A DNA stretch of 5,183 nucleotides from Eubacteriales Family XIII. Incertae Sedis bacterium (GTDB taxonomy: Bacteria; Bacillota; Clostridia; Peptostreptococcales; Anaerovoracaceae): NCBI GenBank assembly GCA_031263335.1, contig JAISGB010000024.1:1-5183 (forward strand). Reading direction: 5' to 3'. Position numbers and translations under genes: made by a program. This document shows, one piece after another, positions 1 to 5,183 of the stretch. Position 1 is the first letter of the stretch; each line of letters starts with the position of its first letter. A model generated the notes under the pieces. The model saw only the letters and a list, made by a program, of their open reading frames with translations. It searched no databases and was not told the origin of the DNA.

Positions 1-493
1 CGATGTTCTTCATGTGGCTCAACACAAAGTCATAGACGATCGCGATGTCCGTGTGCCCGTACTCCAACGCGTTGCGGACATCCCTGTATTCGCCGATCGA
101 TTCGGTCAGCACGATATCCGGATATTCGCGCGCGAATCGACGGATGCTGTCCTTCGCTCCCTCGAAGATCTCCGCCACATCGTATACCGAGGTATAGGTG
201 AAACGCAAATGCCGCGCCGGTTGCCGCGACATGGAACGCGCCTCGGTGATCGCCTCATTCAGGCTCGCGTACAACGGATCGAGGATACGGAACAGATACT
301 CCCCTTCCTTTGTCAGGCTGAGTCCTTGATTGCTGCGTACAAACAGGCGGACCCCGATGCGTTCCTCCAAGCGTTGCAAGGTCATGCTGAGCGCCGGCTG
401 TGATATATACATGGTTTCAGCCGCCTTGGAGAGCTTCAGGTACTTTGCAATCGTAAGGAAAGCCTCTATTTGTTGTGTCGTGATGTTATACAT
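1..493 (-). CDS. LysR-type transcriptional regulator, N-terminal part (cut by window edge)
   Basis: Reading the minus strand from an ATG at 493 gives 164 residues with no stop before the window edge, so the C-terminal part is missing. Residues 1-60 form the winged helix-turn-helix of LysR regulators: IEAFLTIAKY, then LSKAAETMYISQPALSMTLQ as the recognition helix region, then RLEERIGVRLF and LTKEGEYL. A linker helix follows to about residue 92. The start of the effector-binding domain follows, with the typical first strand (HLRFTYTS, from about 95) and a YPDIVLTESIG segment. LysR proteins of this layout bind a small molecule and usually activate a divergently transcribed operon, here the mutase genes starting at 659. 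The start was chosen because the N-terminus matches the family and a promoter lies just upstream. No clear Shine-Dalgarno precedes the ATG. The family call is certain; the ligand is unknown. Confidence 0.95.
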   Translation of the reverse strand, partial: MYNITTQQIEAFLTIAKYLKLSKAAETMYISQPALSMTLQRLEERIGVRLFVRSNQGLSLTKEGEYLFRILDPLYASLNEAITEARSMSRQPARHLRFTYTSVYDVAEIFEGAKDSIRRFAREYPDIVLTESIGEYRDVRNALEYGHTDIAIVYDFVLSHMKNI

Positions 494-500
494 ATTCAAT

Positions 501-529
501 ATATTAACATATCCGGAATACGAACGCAA
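501..529 (-). promoter_or_regulatory. Predicted promoter of the LysR gene
   Basis: On the minus strand a -35-like TTGCGT (plus positions 524-529) is followed by a 17-nt spacer and a -10-like TAATAT (plus 501-506). A TGT directly before the -10 makes an extended -10. Only 7 nt separate the -10 from the ATG at 493, so transcription would begin at or next to the start codon. This is a consensus match by eye, not measured. Confidence 0.45.
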
Positions 530-552
530 AATGCGCGCGTCCCATGTTTTCC

Positions 553-568
553 ATAACGCGATCGTTAT
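553..568. promoter_or_regulatory. Candidate LysR operator: perfect 6-bp inverted repeat
   Basis: ATAACG and CGTTAT are exact reverse complements separated by CGAT, giving a 16-bp dyad of the ATAA-N8-TTAT form. LysR sites are short AT-rich interrupted dyads, often summarised as T-N11-A; this one is T-N12-A, so it is a variant. Its centre (560.5) lies about 63 bp upstream of the predicted rightward start (about 624) and about 67 bp upstream of the predicted leftward start (about 493). LysR recognition sites are typically centred near -65. Assignment to the adjacent LysR protein is inference. Confidence 0.5.
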
Positions 569-589
569 ATCGGGGGATTTTTTACTAAG

Positions 590-617
590 TTTAAATTCGC
601 GGATTGTTTGTTACAAT
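590..617 (+). promoter_or_regulatory. Predicted promoter of the mutase operon
   Basis: An extended -10, TGT followed by TACAAT (609-617), matches the sigma-70/sigma-A consensus at five of six -10 positions. A weak -35-like TTTAAA sits at 590-595 with a 16-nt spacer. A strong -10 with a poor -35 fits a promoter that needs an activator such as the divergent LysR protein. Transcription would start near 624, leaving a leader of about 35 nt before the ATG at 659. Confidence 0.5.
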
Positions 618-658
618 TACAAGGTATCGATTCATGGGAAAACTTGAAAGGAGACTAT

Positions 659-2131
659 ATGGCCGAATATGCCATCAGAAACAAACGCCTTACCGATGAG
701 GAGTTTTTTCGGATTCGAAGAGAAGAGGTGTTGTCTCAGTGGGAAACGAGTCGGGACATTGAGAATCTCGACGAGAATATCGCCGTCGCCCATGAGCTTT
801 CCGTCGGGGCGGGACGCAATTACGCCATCAAGGTCCGTGAGGCGTACGAACAGGGCCGGCATCTGTTTCAGCCGCAATTCGGGCAGGCGCTCACGGAATT
901 CATGTTGAACGGCTTGGGCTATGTGGAGTCCGAATCGCCCATCCTCCCGGACGGCCTGTGGAATATATTTTCCGATTCCTATACGCGCAAAAACAATTAC
1001 AAGATGGCGGCTGTCGGGATCGAGCGCAGCCGAAAGGAAGGCGCAACCATGCTCAACGGTTGGCCGATCGTGAACCACGGCGTTGCGGAAGCGCGGCGGA
1101 TCAAGCGGGAAATCAAATCCCCCATGTCGTTGAACTCGACGGACGAGGACGGCCGGCTTGCCTCCGAGATAGCGTTGGCGGCGGGTTGGAACGCGTGCAA
1201 CTGCCGCTCCGTCCAGGAGGTCATGGCGCACTGCAAGGATATCCGTCTCGATGAGGAGATCCGCATCAATCAGTATGAAACGCGTCTCGCCGCCCTCTAT
1301 CATGAGCGCGGCGTACCGCAGAGTCCGCACATCTCGTGCAATCTCACCGGATACGACAGTTGTGGATTCAAGTCTTTCATCATGGTTGCGCAGTCCTTGC
1401 TTGGCGCCGAACAGGGATTGAAGCAGATCTATTTGGAATTTGGCATCAATATGAACCTGATCCAGGATACGGCGATGATGCGCGTGACAAAACGTCTGTG
1501 CGAGGAGTATTGCGCGCGCTTCGGCTACAAGGACGTCCTGTTCATCCAAAACAACAATATGTTCCAAGGCGCCTTCCCGCCGAGGTTGGAGGAATGCAGC
1601 TCCATGATGGCGCTCGCCGTCACCATAGGGATTCTCGGCGGCAGCACGGCCTTGGTGCTGAAATGCCAAGATGAAGCGTTTGCGACGCCGAGCAAGGAAG
1701 GCATGGGCGCTTCCGTGCGGATGGCGCGTGAGATCGAAACGCTCTTGGCGGATCTGCGTCTGCCGATCGGCGATGAGGTGAACGAGGAAGAGCGGATCCT
1801 CGAGTTGGAGATCCGCGCAATGATGGAAAAATGCTTGGAGGCCGGCGACGGGGATATCGCGTTGGGCCTTTGCTTGGGCGTGGACGCGGGATGGGTGCAG
1901 ACCATGATCTCGCCGTGGACTTACAATCGCGGCAATGTGTTGCTCATGCGCGACGCGGAAAACGCCATGCGCTACTACGATGTCGGCGATATGCCGCTCC
2001 CCAAAGAGGTGATCGAATATCACAAGGAAAAGCTCGGCGGCCGCGCGAAAAAGGAAGGCCGGCCGCTCGACTTCGATATGGTGGTCGCGGATCTGCAATA
2101 CGCCTCGCGCCTGCCGGTGATACAGAAATAA
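659..2131 (+). CDS. glmE: Glutamate mutase E-like catalytic subunit with altered substrate pocket
   Basis: This 490-residue protein is close to the usual length of glutamate (methylaspartate) mutase E subunit, about 483. E subunits form a TIM barrel that, with the cobalamin-binding S subunit, makes an adenosylcobalamin radical carbon-skeleton mutase in the cytosol. Family signatures include LTDEEFFRIRREEVL at 11-25, SYTRKNNY at 107-114, MLNGWPIVNHGV at 131-142, LLGAEQGLKQI at 247-257, NLIQDTAMMR at 266-275 and LKCQDEA at 334-340. Compared by eye with the recalled Clostridium cochlearium enzyme, Lys326 and Glu330, which contact the adenosyl group, are kept as K335 and E339. Of the glutamate-binding set only Arg100 is kept (R110). 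Arg66, Arg149, His150, Glu171, Tyr177 and Tyr181 become Q73, N159, S160, N181, E187 and H191. A substrate other than glutamate is therefore likely, and the symbol marks homology only. The ATG at 659 was chosen over one at 608 because AAAGGAG (647-653) lies 5 nt upstream and family homology begins here. Confidence 0.9.
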   Translation: MAEYAIRNKRLTDEEFFRIRREEVLSQWETSRDIENLDENIAVAHELSVGAGRNYAIKVREAYEQGRHLFQPQFGQALTEFMLNGLGYVESESPILPDGLWNIFSDSYTRKNNYKMAAVGIERSRKEGATMLNGWPIVNHGVAEARRIKREIKSPMSLNSTDEDGRLASEIALAAGWNACNCRSVQEVMAHCKDIRLDEEIRINQYETRLAALYHERGVPQSPHISCNLTGYDSCGFKSFIMVAQSLLGAEQGLKQIYLEFGINMNLIQDTAMMRVTKRLCEEYCARFGYKDVLFIQNNNMFQGAFPPRLEECSSMMALAVTIGILGGSTALVLKCQDEAFATPSKEGMGASVRMAREIETLLADLRLPIGDEVNEEERILELEIRAMMEKCLEAGDGDIALGLCLGVDAGWVQTMISPWTYNRGNVLLMRDAENAMRYYDVGDMPLPKEVIEYHKEKLGGRAKKEGRPLDFDMVVADLQYASRLPVIQK

Positions 2132-2144
2132 GGAGAGCCCGAAC

Positions 2145-2579
2145 ATGGGAAACAGAAAACCGAACAGGAGCGTGGTCATCGGTACGATAGGCGACGACGC
2201 GCACATCATCGGAGGGTGGGTGCTCATGCACACATTCAAGCAGGCCGGCTTCACCGTCGCTTATCTCGGCGGCATGACCCCGCAACAGGCTTTTATCAAT
2301 GCGGCGGTCGAAATCGATGCGGACGCGATTCTTGTCTCTTCCTCCTACGGAATGGGCCTCATCGATTGCGAAGGACTCCGGGACAAATGTGTCGAAGCCG
2401 GCCTGAATGACATCCTCCTCTATGTGGGCGGCTCGATTGCGCCTTCCATGGAGTTGGAGAACCACTGGGACGAAGTCGAACGGCGCTACCGAGAGATGGG
2501 ATTTAACCGTGTGTTTGGCAATACGGTCACGGCCAAAGAAGCCGTTGCCTATCTCGAAAACGATCTGGAGGTTGAATAA
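2145..2579 (+). CDS. glmS: Glutamate mutase S-like subunit, cobalamin-binding
   Basis: This 144-residue protein has a Rossmann-like B12-binding fold and is close in size to mutase S subunits (about 137). The base-off/His-on cobalamin signature is present: D18-A-H20-I-I-G23, with H20 expected to ligate cobalt, then S65 41 residues later, and G95-G96 further on in the right spacing. The second motif, normally S-x-L, reads S65-S-S67, so the leucine is replaced. FINAAVEIDAD (50-60) and LIDCEGLRDKC (72-82) closely resemble known glutamate mutase S proteins. It would pair with the E-like protein encoded 13 nt upstream. AAGGAG (2130-2135) overlaps that gene's stop codon and lies 9 nt before this ATG, consistent with coupled translation. 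Order E then S is reversed from the clostridial glmS-mutL-glmE cluster. The symbol here means the mutase subunit, not glucosamine-6-phosphate synthase. Confidence 0.93.
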   Translation: MGNRKPNRSVVIGTIGDDAHIIGGWVLMHTFKQAGFTVAYLGGMTPQQAFINAAVEIDADAILVSSSYGMGLIDCEGLRDKCVEAGLNDILLYVGGSIAPSMELENHWDEVERRYREMGFNRVFGNTVTAKEAVAYLENDLEVE

Positions 2580-2580
2580 G

Positions 2581-3051
2581 ATGGACACAGACACGACCGA
2601 CGCCGGGAAAAAAACCGCGAAGTACATCATCCGGAAACTGAACGAGCCGCCGATCATCGGCGAGGACATCAAGGAGATGTACACAAAGTTTGCCAAACGG
2701 ATCCTCTGGATCGACGGCAACGAAGTCCCCGGCGCGTTTCAGATGAATACGGCGTGGTGGAAAAAAGCGCAGCCGCGTGACCCGCTGTTTCCCGAACACG
2801 TACACGACTATGATGAGTTGATCGGATTTTTTGGTTCGGATCCCGAAGATCCGTACGATCTCGGCGCGGTGATCGAGATCGACCTCGACGGGGAAACGCA
2901 TCGCATCGAGCGTTCCTCCTTGATCTTTGTCCCGGGCGGTATGAGGCACAATCCCCTGCGGTTGCTTGAAGTGACGCGTCCCGTGTTTCACTTCTCCGTA
3001 GTCATGAGTCCCGAATACTCGGGGGAAACAGCCTACAATGTAAAAACATAA
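2581..3051 (+). CDS. Small single-domain cupin protein
   Basis: This 156-residue protein has one cupin beta-barrel in its C-terminal two thirds. Cupin motif 1 is visible as H73-V-H75-D-Y-D-E79, and motif 2 as P118-G-G120-M-R-H123. H73, H75, E79 and H123 form a complete set of likely metal ligands. The segment ELIGFFGSDPEDPYDLG (79-95) and the phrase LIFVPGGMRHNPL are, as I recall them, typical of a group of uncharacterised cupins from anaerobes, often found next to corrinoid enzymes and URO-D-like methyltransferases. No signal peptide or membrane segment is seen, so it is probably cytosolic. It starts 1 nt after the S subunit stop; GGAGGT (2567-2572), inside the S gene, lies 8 nt upstream of the ATG. 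The open frame extends back to 2407, but the upstream part only overlaps the S gene and has no family match. Whether it is an isomerase, lyase or ligand sensor cannot be told. Confidence 0.88.
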   Translation: MDTDTTDAGKKTAKYIIRKLNEPPIIGEDIKEMYTKFAKRILWIDGNEVPGAFQMNTAWWKKAQPRDPLFPEHVHDYDELIGFFGSDPEDPYDLGAVIEIDLDGETHRIERSSLIFVPGGMRHNPLRLLEVTRPVFHFSVVMSPEYSGETAYNVKT

Positions 3052-3115
3052 CGTTTAACCCAAAAATTTCAAGCATGATGGCCTGAACAGAGATCGGAAA
3101 GGGATGATCGGTGAT

Positions 3116-4480
3116 ATGAAAAAAGAACAGCAATTGGCAAGGTTTATTTTCGAAGCGCGTTATGAGAATTTGCCCGAAGACGTCATAGAAGGGGTCAAAC
3201 GGCAGGTCGTCGCGATCTACGCGGCGTCCATGGCCGGCAATCGCGCCGACGGGATTGAGGCCATCGCGGCCTTGTCCAAGGAACTCGGCGGAAAAGAGGA
3301 ATCGACGGTCCTGATTCATGGCGGAAAGATACCCGCGCATACGGCGGCGTTTGTGAACGCCGCGATGGCGCGCGCTTGGGATATCTGTGACCATATCGCG
3401 CCGGGTCCCCACATCGGCGCCTCGTGCATCCCCGCCTCCTTGGCGGCGGCGGAGCTGATTGGCGGGTGCAACGGCAAGGATTTTATCACGGCGATCGCCG
3501 TCGGAACGGAGGTCGCGCTCCGTCTGAATCTGGAGGAACACGAATACGACGGATTTGACCCGACGGGCATCGTAGCCGGTTTTGCGTCTGCTGCTGCGGC
3601 TTCATGGTTGCTGAAACTGAATGAGGATCAGATCATGAACGCGTTGGCGTTGGCGTTCAACAGATGCGGCGGCAGTTTTCAGAGCCACGCGGACGGCGCT
3701 TTGGCCGTACGCGTCATCGAGGGCTGGGTTTCGGAAACGGGCATCGAGTGCGCGCGGCTCGCGCGGCTCGGCGTCACGGGACCCGAAAACTTCTTGGACG
3801 GCGTCTATGGGTACTTCCATCTCTACGGACGGGACAAGACGGACACGGAAAAGACGGTGGCCGATCTCGGGACGAAATGGCATGTCACAAGGCTCAATTT
3901 CAAAAAATATCCAAGCTGCGGCCTTACGCAGGGCAACACTCAGTTGGCGTTGGATATGATGGAGCAACATGGCTTTACGGCCGACGAGATCGAGCAGGCG
4001 GAGATCTTGGTCCCTCCGTTCACCTATAAGCTCGTCGGCGAGTTCAAACTTGGGGCAAACCCGAAGGTGGACGCGCAGTTCGGCGTCGCCTATTGCGTCG
4101 CGAACGCCCTGATCCGGCCCCCGGTAAGGCTGATCCATTTCGAGCCGGACGCGATTCGGGATCCCCAAGTGTTGGACTTCATCAAAGACAGGGTCGTCGT
4201 CACATCGGATGAGTCCATCACGCATACGCGCAAACATTATTCGTCCGATCTCATCATTACACTGAAGGACGGGCGCGTGCTCAAGGGTTCCATCGACGTT
4301 CCGCCGGGTACGCCCGAATACCCGATGACGGAAGAGGAGCACAAACATCGTTTCTATGAGTGTGTGGAGTTTGCGGCGAGGCCGTGGTTGACCGAACGGG
4401 CGGACGAAATATTTCAAGCGATGAAATCGCTCGAGACCGAGGCGGACGTCAGAACGCTGTTTGCGAAATTCCAACCATAG
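3116..4480 (+). CDS. MmgE/PrpD family protein (2-methylcitrate dehydratase/cis-aconitate decarboxylase fold)
   Basis: This 454-residue protein is near the usual 450-480 of the MmgE/PrpD family. Known members dehydrate 2-methylcitrate (PrpD, MmgE) or decarboxylate cis-aconitate, but most are uncharacterised. Visible signatures are QLARFIFEARYENLPEDVI (6-24); HTAAFVNAAMARAWDICDH (75-93), where the family has a D-rich active-site segment, here D89 and D92-H93 with H99 after; a GARL-like helix ECARLARLGVTGPENFLDG (211-229); the FKKYPSCG motif (262-269); and DAQFGVAYCVANALI (319-333). The N-terminal two thirds is the helical domain and the rest is the alpha/beta lid. I prefer the ATG at 3116 because homology begins there and the GGAAAGGG at 3096-3103 abuts the alternative ATG at 3104; the 12-nt spacing to 3116 is long, so 3104 (four extra residues) remains possible. 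A 64-nt gap after the cupin shows no terminator. Context suggests it acts on the mutase substrate or product; this is inference. Confidence 0.9.
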   Translation: MKKEQQLARFIFEARYENLPEDVIEGVKRQVVAIYAASMAGNRADGIEAIAALSKELGGKEESTVLIHGGKIPAHTAAFVNAAMARAWDICDHIAPGPHIGASCIPASLAAAELIGGCNGKDFITAIAVGTEVALRLNLEEHEYDGFDPTGIVAGFASAAAASWLLKLNEDQIMNALALAFNRCGGSFQSHADGALAVRVIEGWVSETGIECARLARLGVTGPENFLDGVYGYFHLYGRDKTDTEKTVADLGTKWHVTRLNFKKYPSCGLTQGNTQLALDMMEQHGFTADEIEQAEILVPPFTYKLVGEFKLGANPKVDAQFGVAYCVANALIRPPVRLIHFEPDAIRDPQVLDFIKDRVVVTSDESITHTRKHYSSDLIITLKDGRVLKGSIDVPPGTPEYPMTEEEHKHRFYECVEFAARPWLTERADEIFQAMKSLETEADVRTLFAKFQP

Positions 4481-4536
4481 TATCGATTGATTCATCAACG
4501 CCGATTTCAAGTGAGCCGCAAAGACAGGGGAAAGTG

Positions 4537-5183
4537 ATGATTGATGTCCAAAATGAATTAAAAACGGACGGCGCGTTTCAAATATTCACCGAACCCGGGT
4601 CGGTCGCGCGACGCAATACCCCCATCACGTCCATGGAAAATTACAGGCGTTCCTTTCAAAAGAAAAACCTATGGACGCCTGTGACCTCCGAGTTCCTGCT
4701 GTTTTGCCCCCGCATTATTCCCGATTACATCGCGCGCGGATTTGTCGTGGAGAAACACACGATCGACAACGATCGCGAAGCGGGAGGCCCCGATCTGTTC
4801 GGCGCCGTTTGGGAATGGGTCCCGCAGGTGCAAGGCTCCATGGTCCGCCCCGGACTCCCGCCGTTGCTCCCGGATATCAAGGAATGGGAAAAGCATATCA
4901 TCTTCCCGGATCCGGACGGTTTTGATTGGGCGGGGAGCTTGAAGGACAATGGGGCATACCTGAGTGAGGAACGCCCCACGATCATGTGGTTTATGAACGG
5001 ATTGTTTGAACGATTGATTTCGTTCATGAGCTTTGAGGACGCGGCGCTCGCGCTTGTCGTCAAGGATCAGAAGCCGGCGGTACACGCGTTGCTCGAAAGG
5101 CTGTGCGATTTTTACGAGGAGATCTTTGCCCGTTATCAATCGTATTACAAGGCGAATATCATCTATCTTCACGATGATTGGGG
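4537..5183 (+). CDS. Uroporphyrinogen decarboxylase (URO-D) family protein, 5' part (cut by window edge)
   Basis: An ATG at 4537 opens a frame of 215 complete codons with no stop before the right edge, so the C-terminal part is missing. AGGGG (4526-4530) lies 6 nt upstream of the ATG; an in-frame GTG directly before it is a less likely start. The segment LFGAVWEWVPQVQGSMVRPG (88-107) matches the region where URO-D-like proteins of anaerobes have a W/F-G-x-x-W motif followed by a proline-rich stretch. LHDDW (211-215), followed by a partial codon that must be Gly, matches the conserved barrel strand motif HDDWG of the group. These proteins share the URO-D/MtaA/CmuA barrel and are usually linked to methyl transfer to or from corrinoids rather than haem synthesis. 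A haem role is unlikely given the catabolic neighbours. Zinc ligands and C-terminal motifs lie outside the window, so the reaction cannot be assigned. It begins 56 nt after the PrpD-like gene with no terminator seen between them. Confidence 0.85.
   Translation, partial: MIDVQNELKTDGAFQIFTEPGSVARRNTPITSMENYRRSFQKKNLWTPVTSEFLLFCPRIIPDYIARGFVVEKHTIDNDREAGGPDLFGAVWEWVPQVQGSMVRPGLPPLLPDIKEWEKHIIFPDPDGFDWAGSLKDNGAYLSEERPTIMWFMNGLFERLISFMSFEDAALALVVKDQKPAVHALLERLCDFYEEIFARYQSYYKANIIYLHDDW

Noticed and set aside
14..403. A plus-strand open frame of 129 codons at the left edge
   Set aside because: It lies antisense to the LysR gene, whose helix-turn-helix is unmistakable. The plus-strand product shows no family features.
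524..536. Small dyad CGCA-AAA-TGCG in the intergenic region, considered as a second operator
   Set aside because: A 4-bp arm is expected by chance, and it overlaps the predicted -35 of the LysR gene without other support.
624..637. Similar strings TATCGATTCAT near 625 and TATCGATTGATTCAT near 4481
   Set aside because: The match is short and interrupted and lies in functionally different places. There is no evidence of an attachment site or repeat element.
632..2254. A 540-codon open frame on the minus strand opposite the mutase E gene
   Set aside because: It is rich in His and Arg with low-complexity stretches and has no recognisable domain. It is fully explained as the antisense shadow of a strongly supported gene in codon-biased DNA.
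2407..2580. N-terminal extension of the cupin frame back to an ATG at 2407
   Set aside because: The extension overlaps the B12 subunit out of frame and reads as nonsense. The ATG at 2581 has a well-placed GGAGGT and starts the recognisable protein.
3752..3769. Tandem copy of GCGCGGCTC within the PrpD-like gene
   Set aside because: It encodes Ala-Arg-Leu twice in a family-conserved helix, so it is a coding coincidence rather than a repeat element.
4487..4498. Short inverted repeat TTGAT-TC-ATCAA after the PrpD-like gene, considered as a terminator
   Set aside because: The stem is only 5 bp, AT-rich and has a 2-nt loop with no following T-run, so it is not a credible terminator.
4669..5172. 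A 167-codon minus-strand open frame near the right end
   Set aside because: It overlaps the URO-D family gene, which has a good ribosome binding site and conserved motifs. The minus-strand product shows none.

Overview
The window holds one regulator and a five-gene run that reads as a divergent, probably substrate-induced catabolic locus. GC is moderate to high (roughly 55% by eye). The genes are tightly packed and have strong AAGGAG/GGAGGT-type ribosome binding sites. The families present (adenosylcobalamin carbon-skeleton mutase, URO-D-like corrinoid methyltransferase family, MmgE/PrpD, small cupin) suggest a strictly anaerobic, B12-using bacterium, perhaps a Clostridia or Negativicutes member. 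That taxonomic guess is inference; no rRNA or marker gene is present.

Layout. Bases 1-493 (minus strand) hold the N-terminal half of a LysR-type regulator that runs off the left edge. Bases 494-658 are a divergent control region. It has an extended -10 promoter for each direction and a perfect 16-bp inverted repeat placed about 65 bp upstream of both predicted start sites, where a LysR protein would normally sit. Rightward come a glutamate mutase E-like catalytic subunit (659-2131), a cobalamin-binding S-like subunit (2145-2579), a cupin (2581-3051), an MmgE/PrpD protein (3116-4480) and the first 215 codons of a URO-D family protein (4537 to the right edge). The first three genes are separated by 13 and 1 nt and the later ones by 64 and 56 nt. 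I see no convincing terminator between them, so one transcript is likely.

Main observation. The E/S pair clearly belongs to the glutamate mutase family and keeps the residues that handle the cofactor. Aligned by eye to the Clostridium cochlearium enzyme as I remember it, the catalytic subunit has lost nearly every residue that binds glutamate: Arg66, Arg149, His150, Glu171, Tyr177 and Tyr181 are replaced, and only Arg100 remains. The canonical partners MutL/GlmL and 3-methylaspartate ammonia-lyase are absent from the window. Instead the pair sits with a PrpD-type dehydratase/decarboxylase-fold protein, a cupin and a URO-D protein. The best reading is a B12-dependent carbon-skeleton mutase acting on something other than glutamate, whose product or substrate may be handled by the PrpD-like enzyme. 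The actual substrate cannot be read from the sequence.
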